Assembly: GCA_009733575.1 (NCBI GenBank)
Contig: ML769603.1
Location: 1-64,000 of the forward strand
Length of the DNA stretch: 64,000 nucleotides
Direction of reading: 5' to 3'
From: Gymnopus androsaceus JB14
Taxonomy: Eukaryota; Basidiomycota; Agaricomycetes; Agaricales; Omphalotaceae
The translations under genes and the position numbers were made by a program. Shown here one piece after another: positions 11,532 to 23,172 of this stretch. Below the pieces are notes generated by a model. It made no database searches. It had not been told where the DNA came from and saw nothing but the letters and a program-made list of their open reading frames with translations. The stretch's first letter is position 1, and each line of letters starts with the position of its first letter.

Positions 11532-13046
11532 TTGCAGCCTAGCAAGCCATACCTCATCAGCTCTCTTCTGGACTACCTTGCATATTGTTTAGCTGACAGG
11601 ATGTATTTTCAGCAGTCTGTTGATGCAACCAGTGAAGCTCTTCATGCCATTTGTATAGGCAAAGAGCAGATTGGTGTTCAGAATGTGTTTGCGGCCAGTT
11701 TCATTGAGGACTTCAAAGGTCCAAATGGAAAACTCTTTGTGGACAGAGGAGACAAAGTCCATCTTGCATTCTCGATACACACAGACTTCTTCAATCCTCA
11801 TCACATTACTCATTGCAGGCCCACCCAGTCCCTTGGTATCATCTCCTGTGCAAATTTAGCACTTGATACTTCTATTTGCTATCTCCCCAAATACCTCTTC
11901 TTTGGTGCTATCATACCTGGCCCTCATGAACCAAATTACAACAAGATGGATCACTTCATTCAACCAGTAGTTGAACAGTTTGTTCAAGCTTGGCAGCCAT
12001 GTCTTAGAGTTACATGGACTGCCACATCAGAGTCTGGGGCAACAGTAGAAGCCAGGATTCTACTCTCCATCAATGATCTCCCTGCAGTTCATAAAGTGGC
12101 AGGGTTTTCTGGGACAGAGTCTGCCCATATTTGCTCTGTCTGCCAGCTATCTGGGAAAGCTGGCCTTTTCAACACTAACCATGCACAGTGGATTCACAGA
12201 GACTCTGGAAAACTGTGTTATTGGGCAACCGCATGCAGAGACTCTCAAGCTCTGGATGAGTGGAAAGACATCTTTAACAAGTATGGTGTTTGTTGGTCTT
12301 CACTCTGGTTACTGGAATACTGGAATCCCACAAGAATGCTAGTCATCCAATCTATGCATTGCATTCTCAAGGGGCTTGTTCAATACCAGTGCTGCCATAT
12401 CCTTTGTCTTGATGCCTCAAAGCATCAACTTAGCTCTCAAGGGATTAATTATGCTTTTGACTGGCAATGGACTCCATACAGTCCTGCAACTGCCCCTGAT
12501 CACATTGAGGTAGATCCAAAGCACATACCTGATGTTGCCAAAATACAAGATACTCTGTGCTATGCCATCAAAGGGGACAAGTCTTTGTCCTTGGATGGAA
12601 TGTGGACATGTCTTAACAGACAAGTATCTGGTGCACTCCAGTTTGTAGTGTAGTCTTTGGATCTATCCCCTACCCTAGACAACATTAGCCCCATCATATC
12701 ATTGCTGTACATTGAACATGCCAAATGCAAGTACAAGCAAATTATCAAAGAAGCTGTCACACCCTCTTGGCTTAATTCTGTACCTAAGGACTTTGGTGAT
12801 GCCAAGGCTGGGACTCTGAAGCCCAATAAATGGAAAACGCTCAGTACTGTCTACCTTCCCATTGCTCTCATCATTCTTTGGGGTGATGTTGATGGTTCCA
12901 CTCCTCCTGAAGATGACTCAGATGCAGGATTCTTATTGAAGGCCCTCAATCACACCATGGCTTTATTTCAAGCTACAATTCTGGCCTGCCAACATTCAAT
13001 TACAGTCTCCTGTGCTTTTGCATACCAAAAGTATCACACTGAATAG
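11532..13046 (+). pseudogene. Tnp2-family (CACTA-like) transposase remnant
   Basis: A frame of about 504 codons with one internal TAG (12651-12653). It resembles the Tnp2/Transposase_21 proteins found in basidiomycete CACTA-like elements. The recognisable stretches are HTDFFNPH, a run ending GAIIPGPHEP, the ICSVCQLSGKAG cysteine segment, the ...YWNPTRMLVIQSMHCILKGLVQ block, and the later PSWLNSVPKDFGDAKAGTLK with KTLSTVYLPIALIILWG. These occur in the usual family order. The N-terminal zinc-ribbon part is missing and the frame has no ATG at its 5' end; a MITE ends 115 bp upstream. It is a broken, 5'-truncated copy. I could not find the CACTA terminal repeats. Confidence 0.8.
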
Positions 13047-13405
13047 GTCGAAGGCCTAAAAATTTTATTTCTGTGGACTTGCGAGGGCTGAATCAGACCA
13101 TTGACCAGAATGATTACCTTGTGATCAGTTGCCTATTCATTCAGAGTAAAATATCTAATTTCAATCATATTAATTGTACAGACAAAAATACTAGATTCAG
13201 TCCATGAATCAGCCCCCCTGAGCTGTGGACTTTTGGGGGTCATATCATCTTGACTGAATGGTTGGCTGAATCACCCTTTGTCAGCCAGAATTTCAGTCTG
13301 GCCGAAATTCATTAATTTGGTCTGGCTTTCAGTTTCATTGAGAGATGGACTGATTGTTTCATTATCAGTCTAAAAATCTGCCAAGCAGATTTTTGTTACT
13401 ATCCA
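13047..13405. other. Non-coding region 3' of the Tnp2 remnant
   Basis: AT-rich. 13255-13390 carries several tcagtct/agactga-type inverted motifs (ggctgaat, ttcagtctggcc, ttatcagtctaaaaatctgc), similar in style to the repeats at 23880 and 52920. No gene is seen. Confidence 0.4.
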
Positions 13406-13605
13406 GTGTGTGAAAGTTCTGATATCAAGCTTTTTCTTATCCCAGCTGATTTTCTGGAATAGCTTAATGCTACCCCTTAATTTGTTCTATCAAAACTTGA
13501 TGTGTCTCCAGTTCAAATACTACCATACTTGAAAGTTCTGATATCAAGCTTTTTCTTGTCCCAGCCAATTTCTGGAAGAGCTTAACACTACATACCCCTT
13601 AATCT
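13406..13605. repeat. Two direct copies of a ~75-bp repeat
   Basis: gaaagttctgatatcaagct with the following sequence up to ...accccttaatNtg occurs at about 13408 and again at about 13531, 124 bp apart, with a few substitutions and small gaps. It may be part of the Tnp2 element's subterminal region. Confidence 0.7.
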
Positions 13606-13893
13606 GCACTATCGAAATATTTTTCAAGCTTCTCCCATACCTAGATGGAACTAGATTTTCTCTATGACATTTGACCTTCAACTTGATATTATATCGGATG
13701 CACTTGATTGAATTGGGTAATATGTATCCAGCAATTCCAATTCTCTGAGACTTCTTCCAAGTTCCAAGGTACCGCACCATTTCAGAAGCTTCAGGGCTGG
13801 GCCCAATTTGCAGCACTCGCAGATTGCAAACATCAAATGGGCATGAGTCCTGTTGAATCCAACTGATGAAGATATCAAAGTGCGCGCGCGAAG

Positions 13894-14695
13894 TAAAGAT
13901 CTTCACAAGTCCGGATCCCGGTATACCGGGATCCGTGCCACAGGTACCGGGGGGTGAAATACCCTGACCTGTGACCTGCCAAAACCCGTGGGAAACAGGT
14001 CTGGTATGACGGGATCCGTGGCAGGTATACCTGCAGGTACCTGCATGACCTGTTATAGTTTTCAACTATAGGTTTTTAGTACTTGTTACTATTTAATATG
14101 CCACTAATACTTATAGTAACTACTAATAGCATCAACTGGAATCAATTCAATGACAATGAAGTACTTATTCTCAACTCTGTCAGTACTAGTAAGTATTGTA
14201 TTAGTAGTAACAGCTTAATAAGTATGGTAATTTGGGTAGCATCCAAGGACCTAGGGCTCTACCACTAAGTGAAAATAAGCAATGGAGTTTCATTATACAG
14301 TGGTAAGGAAGAAATATTTATGGTTTCATGTGCATATATTAAGTATTAGACGATTAATGTTACTATTACTACCTAATACTAGTAGGATATATTGGAATTG
14401 GTACTCTAATACCATATAGTAGTACAAGTACAGATACAGTACACTATTCTCAATATTCTGGTACACTATTTAGTGCTTATAGAAGTAAAAAGATAGTTGG
14501 TCAAGTATGTAAATCATTTGTCCACAATGACCTGCAGGTACCTGCAGGTCACTAAAAAAATTAAAATCATGACCTGTGACCTGCGGGGATCTGTGGGAAA
14601 CCGGTACCGGGACCCGCGGGTCACAATACCTGTGGGTATTCCCATGGATCTACCTGCAGGTACCTGTCCCTAACCGGGACTCGTGAAGATCATTA
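13894..14695. mobile_element. hAT-type non-autonomous element with 8-bp target duplication
   Basis: An 802-bp element with inverted ends TAAAGATCTTCACAAGTCC (left) and TAATGATCTTCACGAGTCC (right complement). It is flanked by identical 8-bp sequences GCGCGAAG at 13886-13893 and 14696-14703. Both subterminal regions are dense in acctgcaggtacctg-like and gacctgtgacctg repeats, while the middle (14080-14510) is AT-rich. The 8-bp duplication and subterminal repeats are typical of hAT elements. There is no transposase. The 173-codon minus-strand frame over its left end is an accident of the repeats. Confidence 0.88.
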
Positions 14696-14938
14696 GCGCG
14701 AAGTAGTACACAAACCCTAGTTCATCAAGCTGTATAGACCGAGGTGCTCTGCACTCCTCCATATGTAACTGCAGAAGAGAAGACCCATCCCAATTATTCT
14801 GATCCATCTCAAAATGTAACTTCCTACTTAGGAAAGGTACCACACGAGATTTTGATTAGCGTGCTCACTGCTCCGCTTTCCCATTCCACACTTCCACAAA
14901 TTGGGAACGCATCAACTCTCTTCCGCTTTCATGGTCTT

Positions 14939-15028
14939 CATCAGCAAAACCTGTATTTTCGCTGGAGGTCTCCAGAGATGTCCCAAATGAATGGGTTTTC
15001 TCCAGTGAAAATACAAGTTTTGCTGAGG
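14939..15028. mobile_element. 90-bp CATCAG-family MITE
   Basis: Almost the entire element is inverted repeat: CATCAGCAAAACCTG then tattttcgctggag on the left, and the complement with two changes on the right. It shares its first 29 bases with the left end of the pogo-like element at 61981, so it looks like a minimal deletion derivative of that element. The flanks are TT on both sides (14937-14938 and 15029-15030). Confidence 0.85.
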
Positions 15029-15384
15029 TTGGACTACACCAAGGTCTGAGTTGACACTCGTTTCTAGTGTCTGATGCTCTACTTAGCCTCTATAGTCCTT
15101 AATTCATCTTATAATCTAATCAGCCGTTTGGGGACTTTGGTCCAGAAGATTGCCATACCTTCCATTCAGTACATGACGAAGAAATGATGTTAACTTATTG
15201 ACTCTGCTGTAGTCTCCGCTTGCTTTAGCAATAGAGCTCCAGCCCTCTACGACACGAAAAGTTCAATGCAAATTTTATTAAGCGCCTGAACCGGCATTGC
15301 GGCATTTTGATGCATTTTGACATGTCATGTTTAGAGCATTCTGTCTGCTGTTCTGCTGCCAAATGCCCCTTGCCATTTCAAGCA

Positions 15385-15640
15385 CTTTGTTTGGGGGTGT
15401 GACCTGTGACCAACCAAACAAATTTAGATTTCATTGGGGATCAGTGGGACCTGTGACAAAACAAAAATTATGCAAAATTTCCTAACAATTTGGGTTAGGC
15501 ACCTGGAGGGCACCTGCAAAAATTGAAAAAAAATTCATCACTGGCTGCTGTGATGCAGGACAAACTTTGACATTTTGTTTTGTTGGGGACCCTGTGACCT
15601 GTGACCAGCAAAGTGATCAAAATGGTATAGTATGGAGTAT
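15385..15640. repeat. gtgacctgtgacc-containing repeat
   Basis: Sequences gtgacctgtgacc occur near 15398 and 15593, and the right end gatcaaaatggtatagta resembles the terminus of the MITE at 361-626. It is probably a degraded member of that group; I cannot place the left end. Confidence 0.45.
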
Positions 15641-16605
15641 TTGATTTTGAACATGGTTATATATAGTGAGAGCCAAACTATGGAAGTACTTTTTGCATTC
15701 TAAAGTGGTACTATAGGGTATAGGTTACTTGGCCACCCCCCACTACTTGGCCAATCAATTGTTACAGCATTATACAGCACTTGGGATGGTCTGGGAGCAC
15801 TTCCATACTGTAGAGTAATGTAATACAACACTCTGAACAAGCGATAGCGGCAAACAAGTGAGCCTGGGAGTAGTGGCTGATCCGATACCGGTCGAAGATG
15901 CTGTAAAAACGTGATTTGTTAAGGGTTCACACCAACGGATGCCCGTATAGCGCAAGCAATGAACATTCTGCTGCCCCTGCAAAGTTCTCAAAATGTCCTC
16001 TGGCTACATGGAACCTTGCTAGAAGCTCTTCTTCCCCACTAAACCTGGATAACACTCGTTACTTGATCTTCTTTGGCTGTAATTTCACTTGAAATCTGGC
16101 TGAACTGTCCTGGAACTTTCAACCTATAACTTTGTGAGGGGCGCGACATCCATGCTGTAACTCAACAAACCTTTCAAGGCATACCTTATTGTCTAATCCC
16201 TGATATCCAACTAATTTTAACTAATTATTTATGCTCTCAGTGCTGTCTTCAAATTTTGGATCCTTGAAGTGGATGACGGGATGCGTGCCAGTTCACAGGA
16301 AGTAATGAACATTCTGATTATGCAAAAGGACTCCCGTATGTTGTTAGACCCTTTTCACTCGCTATTCTATCTGATCTGAATGTGTTTGAAGCCATGCAAG
16401 TTGTTGAACCTGTTGTCGCTACTCTGAATCTACTCAGAATCTGCTTCTTGCAATTTTCCTCCTATTCAGCTCAACACAACACATTTTCTTCTCAAATACC
16501 TCACATATGTTATGATTATACCATACCTATTCTTGCTATGACTTGAATGTATGTGTTTTGTTGTACAGATCTCTCGCAACCATGATATATTTTTGTTACT
16601 TTGGA
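15641..16605. other. Non-coding region, no gene seen
   Basis: Short open frames only (the longest is about 73 codons, 15770-15991, minus). Nothing protein-like and no repeat recognised inside the window. Confidence 0.4.
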
Positions 16606-17311
16606 GGATAATTCTACTGAACAACCCCCTTGGCTCAAGTCTTATTTAACAACCCAGTTAAGGTCACATATGGTCACATTAAGGTCACAACATATAACTT
16701 TGCCTCAGAACTCAATTTTTTGTGAAGGTCAGAGATTTGCTCTTGGTGCAGTATTCCAATTATTGTAGCATTTAGGGATCTGCACCATAACTGTAAAGTA
16801 CAGCATTACAGTGCATTTTTATAGGTAGCCATGACCATCCCATACAACAATCTAAGGTCCTTTCTGTAGTTACAACTTGCAGCTTACCATCTGTCATATT
16901 TACTCATACAGATATGGCAATTTATGGCTGATGATATTAAATATCTTAGATTTAGATACCGATATGCAATGGGTAGCATTGGGGATATTTTAGCATTTGA
17001 GCTACTAAATCTGAGTTTAATTCAGCCTTAAGCATTGCCCAAAGTCTGGAGTCTTTATATTTCAGATACTGCCACCAGCCCTATTTGGGAATCTGAGCAG
17101 TTTGTGTTACAACTTAAGTAAGGTAAGGCATGAGGTGGTAGCTGACTTTTTTTTTTTTTTCAAAAAAAAAAACACACACAAAAGAATTGAAAAAAATCAC
17201 ACCCAAACATGTGTGACAAAAGTGTGATGGGGTTGCCAAACTAGCTTTTGCAAAAATTTCCTTTTTTGGGAGGGTTGTTGTCAGCAAGGGGGTTGTTCAG
17301 TAGAATTATCC
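16606..17311. mobile_element. GGATAATTCT MITE, copy A
   Basis: 706 bp with perfect 27-bp terminal inverted repeats (GGATAATTCTACTGAA then caacccccttg). The interior is nearly identical to copy C at 49266-49968, including a poly-T/poly-A stretch near the right end. No reading frame is present. The 9-bp flanks (tactttgga and tacagactg) share only the first three bases. Confidence 0.9.
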
Positions 17312-17440
17312 TACAGACTGTTTGATTTATGAAGTTAAAAGTTAATGTTAAATATGCTGTAATGGACCCACCAAGTAAATCAATGTTCACTAAGCAAGGT
17401 TTGTAAGCATGTAAAAAATAAGTCAGCAAAATAAGCTACT
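17312..17440. repeat. Dispersed repeat, inverted copy at 61750-61880
   Basis: The complement of this stretch matches about 61755-61880 (shared blocks include cttattttgct, agtgaacat and tttacttggtgg). It is non-coding and of unknown origin. Confidence 0.6.
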
Positions 17441-18032
17441 TTGCTCTCACTTGGATGCTGCACCCTACACAGTTACTCAGAAGCAAGGGTGAAAAAAGCC
17501 GAGGAAGGTGTTGAAGGATGTAAAGAAAGCAGTAAACACTCAATTAGCACTATACTTAAGGATGAAGAGCCTGCATTCATGATTCATGTGATGTACCGGT
17601 AGAGATGATGATTAAGCATGTTATTTCTGAGTGGAAGAAATATATACTTAGAAGGTTTAGCGGTGAATGAGGTAGCAGGGCTTGAACATACTGTTGATGC
17701 AGAAGATCCAGACATTGAAGCTCCTGCATTGAAGCAGAGGAGCTCAGGAGAGGAAGCGAGACAAGAAGGCACCATTTGTAATAACTCATCCTCATTTGGT
17801 ACTATCCCTTACAGACTATGTACAGATTCTGGTATATAAAGCCTCCCGGTTTGAAACTATTTTTAAATTTTAACTCTTACTTTTACCATTGCATGTCCTT
17901 GCATCACCTTAACAGATAATATTCATTGCCTGTCTGGTCAGAGGCTGGACTGGGTCCGGTAAGTAAGCTTTACAAGATTGTAGTGGGGTATCCGCTCAAG
18001 ACACCAATGTGATAGATGCTGGCGAGAGGAAG
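17441..18032. other. Non-coding region, no gene seen
   Basis: Open frames of 62-73 codons lie on both strands around 17577-17839 and mirror each other; none has a recognisable motif or convincing start. It may be decayed transposon sequence. Confidence 0.35.
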
Positions 18033-18385
18033 GGAAAAACCCAAGAGGTATCAGATTTCACCGATCTCCATAGCCGTCGGCTAGATCGTGAGACTGATGA
18101 GTGAATAGCAGTCTGGGTCTCAAAAGGCCTCAACGCTCACTATGGTCGGAATTGCTGAATATTGGGACTAGCTAGGTGATATGTTGTGAGGCTGAGCTTA
18201 CTCTAGCTTACTGCTGAGGAATCTTTTCGCCAACTTTTCATTGTCGCTACCTGCGCTCATTCTCACAGGACACGTAGAGCGTGAACGTTGGGCCCAGACC
18301 TCAGCATCAGTTCTCACGACCCCCCGCCCCCGCCCCCTAGCCGACGGCTATGAGAATCTGTGGAATCTGACGCCTCTTGGAAAAA
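18033..18385. repeat. Inverted-repeat element
   Basis: The left arm (about 18040-18084) and right arm (about 18336-18382) are inverted copies with a perfect 16-bp core CATAGCCGTCGGCTAG and outer matches aagaggNNtcagatt. The spacing and structure suggest a small MITE. The target duplication is not resolved. Confidence 0.6.
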
Positions 18386-18504
18386 CCCAACGTTTAATGG
18401 AATGTGGCGCTGTCAACGCTGGCTGTTGATGATGTATATAGTTGCCGGCTGAAATCTACAATTTTAGCGCTAAATTTGTAAAATTGGCTGAATTACAATC
18501 TCAC

Positions 18505-18617
18505 GGTTCTGACCTCGATGTTTTGCGTCACAATCTCAAATTTGATGAAATTCTTGGGGTCATGTTACTCGGTACAAGAACACTTGGTTGTAAACATACA
18601 GTAGTACATTTCATTTC
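18505..18617. repeat. 113-bp direct repeat, copy 1
   Basis: ggttctgacctcgatgtttt through acatttcatttc is repeated at 20814-20931 with about four differences. The second copy overlaps the 3' end of the HET-domain gene, so this copy is a duplicated piece of that gene's 3' flank. The two copies bracket the disrupted gene at 18802-20642. Confidence 0.85.
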
Positions 18618-18801
18618 TCCCGCTTACACGAGACAATCCCCAACTCGCCCAAGTATGCAAAACTGTCTAAATTGACATAATTAGACAATAATTATAAAGC
18701 AGAAAAAAGCGGATTAAATTGAAGTAACTGTATACGAAACCAGTACTTTACAACAACCTACAGCTAAAGCTTGGCAAGAGATCTGCAGTTATCGAAATGA
18801 G

Positions 18802-20642
18802 TTAAGGCTGAATGAATGCCACACAGAAAACAGACGTAGCAGTTTTAATGGTATGGCAAACATGAGCTGCCGAGCCCACATCATCATTGCAGAGAGGTGA
18901 AGTTGAAAAGAAAGTGTCTGCAAAACCGGGGGCATTGTCGAACCAAGGTGTAGTACGTACAGTGTCAAACCACCCGTTGCGCATGTTAGCAAAGCCTACA
19001 AAACCTACAGTGGTGTCGTGATCAATTAGAGCAGAAGCACTGCTAACGCAAACACTGCGAGAGCCCTCGCAGAAGAAGCTCCAGTATAAGCTAGCAACAA
19101 AGTAGGCAACATTTTCTATGGCAATCGCAGCAGGACAAAATATCTTGAATGATATTACGATGTCCGTTTGTTTAGGAATAGAAGGATATAATAGCCAAGA
19201 CGTGGCAAGGTCAACAACGCAGATGGAATTTATGTCCAAGTGAAGCTGGACCGTTAGAAAATGTTGTGGCACCAATCCCTAAAGAACAATGATTAGTTTT
19301 GATTTGACGTTACACACATATGCCTCACCAGAATAGAGCAAAAATCTGATATAACCCTTGCAGGAACGGTGTATTCATCAGGGTTATGTGCAGGCAAGCA
19401 TAGGAAGTCAAGGAGGCAAGCATTCCACACTTTAACCCTCTCTCTATCAATTAGCGAGATGTTATAATCATCTCCAGTAACACCCAAACAGTGAAGTCGC
19501 TTCACAGGAACCCTTTGAGCGAGGATGATAGAAACCATAGGACGTATGGAGAAACTGAAGCACGAAACTGTTAAAAGTCTCCAGAAATACTTGTTATGTA
19601 CATCGTTGCTCGCTTGTGAATGTGCAATCGTTGTTGCATTTGATTTAGTTGTTGGTCTGAGACCTGAGATATATAGTCAACGATTATGGGCAGCAGCTGT
19701 TAGTTGTACAAATGATCACTGGTCGATGGGATGTAATTGAGCGCAGGGACCAAGGTTCTGACTGAATCAACAACTGCTTGTCCAACTTTGGATATGAGAA
19801 ATTCCACAGTAATTCTATAATAATTAACATTCTGTGGTGAAGTAGGTAATGTAGCTGCAGCACTTTGGAACAAGGATTTTATAGCGCGGATCTTATCCTT
19901 CTTGCTCGAGTACTTCAAGGGGCTAGGGAGATAGTCATTGTATGAGCTGACTGCTAGGGACTGGAGTAGGGCTTACCACCGTACCCGTGTACGGTCACGA
20001 CCGTGTAAAACACGGCCGTTTTTGTCGAGATTTTGACCTAACACGGTACGGGTACCGGGTTTTACCGTACCGTTACCGTCCGGGTACGGTCAATTAAGCG
20101 CGCTCTAAGCGCTCAATATTTTGCGTAACAAAAGGTCGCGAACTTGTGCTGATAGCCTTCAAAATCCCTTCGAGGGTGTTACAATAATATAATCATCAAT
20201 GTAGCACTCATTATGATGGATTTGTGGAAGCTTTAACCCTCACGTGATCGTCATAAAGCTCTGATGTGGCTCAAAAATGCCTCTAAAAGGCAATTAACCA
20301 ACAATTAACTGTTATGAATATTATTAGACATTATCGGACTGTATTTAAGAGTTTTTAATATCATTCTGCTCAATGATAAATGTCATCTCTGGTTATTGAC
20401 CGTGTCACGGTCATTTACACCGCACCCGGGACGGTAAAAGACGGTCTCAAAAAAGCTTGAGACGGTACGGGACCGTGTCCGTGTCACGGTACCCGTGTTA
20501 CCGTGCAGACACGGTCACGGTGGTAAGCCCTAGACTGGAGATGGGTGTACAATAAGTCCGGTTGTGTTTGTGATAACCATTGCGGTTTGCAAGATGCGGT
20601 TCTCAAAAAGATATTGCGTATTGTTTCTTGTTCGACCGACAT
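18802..20642 (-). pseudogene. Unidentified spliced gene split by a hAT-type MITE
   Basis: ATG at 20642 opens a frame (20541-20642). With the MITE at 19967-20532 and one copy of its 8-bp duplication left out, this frame continues without a stop through 19966 to about 19710. Further downstream on the same strand, 19329-19538 and 18802-19278 are joined by a clean 50-bp intron (19279-19328, GTGAGG...TTTAG) into a 228-codon frame ending at 18802. I could not resolve the splice pattern between 19710 and 19540, so the two parts may be one gene or two. The C-terminal part is moderately hydrophobic and cysteine-containing (SLYWSFFCEGSRSVCVSSA). I recognise no family. It lies directly downstream of the HET-domain gene, on the same strand. 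Confidence 0.55.
19967..20532. mobile_element. hAT-type MITE with 8-bp duplication (acggt-rich)
   Basis: 566 bp with terminal inverted repeats TAGGGCTTACCACCGT and its complement, flanked by GACTGGAG at 19959-19966 and 20533-20540. Both ends are filled with acggt/accgt repeats (acggtcacgaccgtg, cacggtacccgtg); the middle is AT-rich. The 8-bp duplication and TAGGG end fit the hAT superfamily. Related acgg-rich elements are at 31402, 38442 and 40338. It sits within an open reading frame. Confidence 0.92.
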
Positions 20643-20813
20643 TAGACGCTATCGCAATGCTAACAGAGGGGAAGAAACTGTTTCGTCGGCAGGTTGACCT
20701 ATGCCGGTAAGGGCCGTGGTAAAATCGGGTAAAGATCTGGCAAGAAAGTCACGTTTTTTTGTTTGATCGTACGGTACAAGGCCCTCCCTCTCACTCCGTT
20801 CGAGAGTCGGGGA

Positions 20814-20931
20814 CGGTTCTGACCTCGATGTTTTGTGTCACAATCTCAAATTTGATGAAATTCTTGGGGTCCTGTTACTCGGTACAAGAACACTTGGTCG
20901 TAAACATACAGTAGTACATTTCATTTCATTG
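20814..20931. repeat. 113-bp direct repeat, copy 2
   Basis: Near-identical to 18505-18617. It runs into the last codons of the HET-domain gene, whose stop is at 20921-20923. Confidence 0.85.
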
Positions 20932-22695
20932 CAACATCGACATCTACCGATGCAGCTAAATCTGCGAATGCAATCCCGGACTTCCTGCATCCAGTCTTCG
21001 TATCACCTTCCACAACCACGGCCCACTCATTTTTGTTAGAATGCACCCATAAAAGGCTATAAATCCCCTTTCCCCCCTGATCTTCATGGAAAGGCAGCCA
21101 CGCTAGGAAAGCAGAAGGTTTTTGTCGACCCTGAACACTAGCGGTGATGATCCAGCGTTTCCACCCCGAAAAGATCTGCCGAAGCCCGCTGCTGACAGCA
21201 TTGGCATTGGAGGTGGTATTAATAATGGATTCAATATCCCCGATAGAGTTCGAGGGCTGGTTAATCCGAGACTTGGTAATTGCTTTGTTGATTAGAGTGA
21301 CAATAAAGGAGATATCGTGAGTCGATTCTAAGCCACGAAGATCGGTGATTAGGCGCTTGAGCTCCCCACTTCCGTCTTTATATTCCTGAGGATTGTGGAC
21401 CTTTATTGCGTTAAGAACTGTTGCTTTGAAGTGGAGAGTGTCTCCGTCAACCTTTGCTGTGAAGGAATTAGTCGACGGCCTTGAATGTACATCTAAATTC
21501 ATACCTGAGTTTAAAGTGTACTCTCCGCTTTTGGGGACGAAAGACGCAACTTCCGAATCGGGGAAGACAGCGGCCGCCCAGGTTCGATCATCTTCCTTCC
21601 TGACTGCCATGGCTAGCAACAATGCCCCCTCTCGTTCCGCAATGTATTTTTCAGCTAGTTTTCTGTATGCAACATCAGGCGTTTCACCAGACTTTTCAGT
21701 ACTATACCATTTGGCGTCAATCAGGGCATAGACTCCCTTCAGTCTATCGATAGGGTACGAGGTCTCTCTGTACCGCGTAAGTCCCATCGCTTGGATAGGA
21801 TGTAATAGGGCATCTCCACGTTCTAAATCTTCAGTCAAAATTGACAGCATCCACCACCCGTGTTCGTTCGCGATGCCATGACCAGGATGAACCCAGGCAT
21901 ATTTTCCGGGATGAGTTGTGTACTCAAGTTTCCCGAGGGATATGTAGGTCCAATCGATCAGGTCGCAGAGACTGCGGATGTCCATCGGGGAACCGTCGGA
22001 GGTGAGCAGGCGAGCAGGGGTGTATGGCGCTGGTGGCGTAAGGACTATGGTATCCGACAAGCTCGTGGTCAATGGAATCAAGGTTTCCTGCAGCGTCCAC
22101 ACTCGCTTGAACCAATCGTCGTCAATAAGTGTATCAATTTCGCCAAATCCGTCCCAGCTCGGGTTGATAACCTTTTCAAGATCCCATTTCCACTCGATGA
22201 TTCTAGCTGCCACCTTCGCCCACTGCGATGCGAAAGCCCCCCAGTTGGAACCAAAAACAATTGTGGCATGCGCCTTTTGATAATACTGACGCATTTTCTG
22301 CATCTCCTCCTCCTGCTCCGGTGCGTGCCTTGTCTGATTTATGCACAATAGGTCGATCCACACATATTCATAACCTCGACGCTCGCACGCTTTCAGGATG
22401 AAAATAAGCTTCTCCTTGGATGAGATAGGGACGTCCCAGTCAATGCCAGCGACTTTGAAAACTGGTGGTTTCGTCCCCCAAACGTGGCTAACAGTGCAGT
22501 AGTTAACAAATTTGAGGTCCGAGAGAGCCTGGCCTTCGATAATTTTACCAAGAGAGTATTTTGTGATATCGAAGGACTCGACTGCCTGGTGGACGGCCTG
22601 GGTGTCCAGCTTGAACAGGCGAGTAGGTAGCGTGTCAGACTAACAAATGAGTCTAAATCAAGCAGAAATCAATACGTCGGTAGAGCGCTCACCAT
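20921..22695 (-). CDS. HET-domain (heterokaryon incompatibility-like) protein, 573 aa
   Basis: The proposed structure is a first exon ending in the start codon itself (22693-22695), an intron 22640-22692 (GTGAGC...TTAG), and a second exon 22639-20921. The in-frame sequence from 22639 onward is unbroken. The N-terminal half carries the HET-domain signatures in order: VNYCTVSHVWG (residues 46-56), VWIDLLCINQ (94-103), a helix with MQKMRQYYQKAHATIVFG, and DDWFKRVWTLQE (about 175-186). HET domains occur in fungal proteins that trigger growth arrest or cell death after non-self recognition; the activity of this one is unknown. The C-terminal ~380 residues have no recognised repeat or NTP-binding motif and include WAAAVF and WKRWIITASV. 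Start choice is inferred from splicing; the HET call is firm. Confidence 0.88.
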
Positions 22696-22978
22696 ATTAA
22701 CAAGCGCAAGTAAAAGTTGGAATAATATCGACTTCTAAGAGTAGTTTATATACTCCATGGCTGTAGCAGACTGATTTGTGACCGTTGACTCGGGAGGTCA
22801 CACTGCTGATAATTATGCTTCGGTCTGGAATCATTGCAGGAAAGCGTATTTTGACAAACCTATTGAAAGTTTTCATACAGTACGTGAGCGCGAACGGCAT
22901 CGTTCGGATCTTATTAGCTTATCCGAGCTTATCTCGGAGTAGAACGGCGATGCCAAGCATTGTCAACGGATGTTGCCC

Positions 22979-23172
22979 GTTGCATTAGGTTCTGTAGGTC
23001 CGAAATTTTTTCGAACTTGTTTATGTGGGCCCGAAATGAATGAAGGGCTATGCACAGTTGCATTCATTTTAGCGTGGGCTCGGCCTGGGCCTTTTGTTTC
23101 CATAGTTTGCCATTCATTTCTCGGCCCAAAAAAACAAGTTCAAAAAACGGTTGACCTATACAACCTAATGCA
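22979..23172. mobile_element. Foldback MITE
   Basis: About 194 bp, nearly all inverted repeat: gttgcattaggtt at the left end and its complement at the right, with arms of roughly 75 bp (shared blocks gaacttgttt and cgaaatgaatg) and a short spacer. No coding sequence. It would fold into a long hairpin. Confidence 0.8.

Noticed and set aside
13544..14065. 173-codon minus-strand open frame
   Set aside because: It overlaps the left end and flank of the hAT-type element at 13894; the N-terminal part is translated subterminal repeat, and no motif is present.
21393..22351. Several plus-strand frames opposite the HET gene, up to 163 codons
   Set aside because: Antisense shadows of the HET coding sequence.
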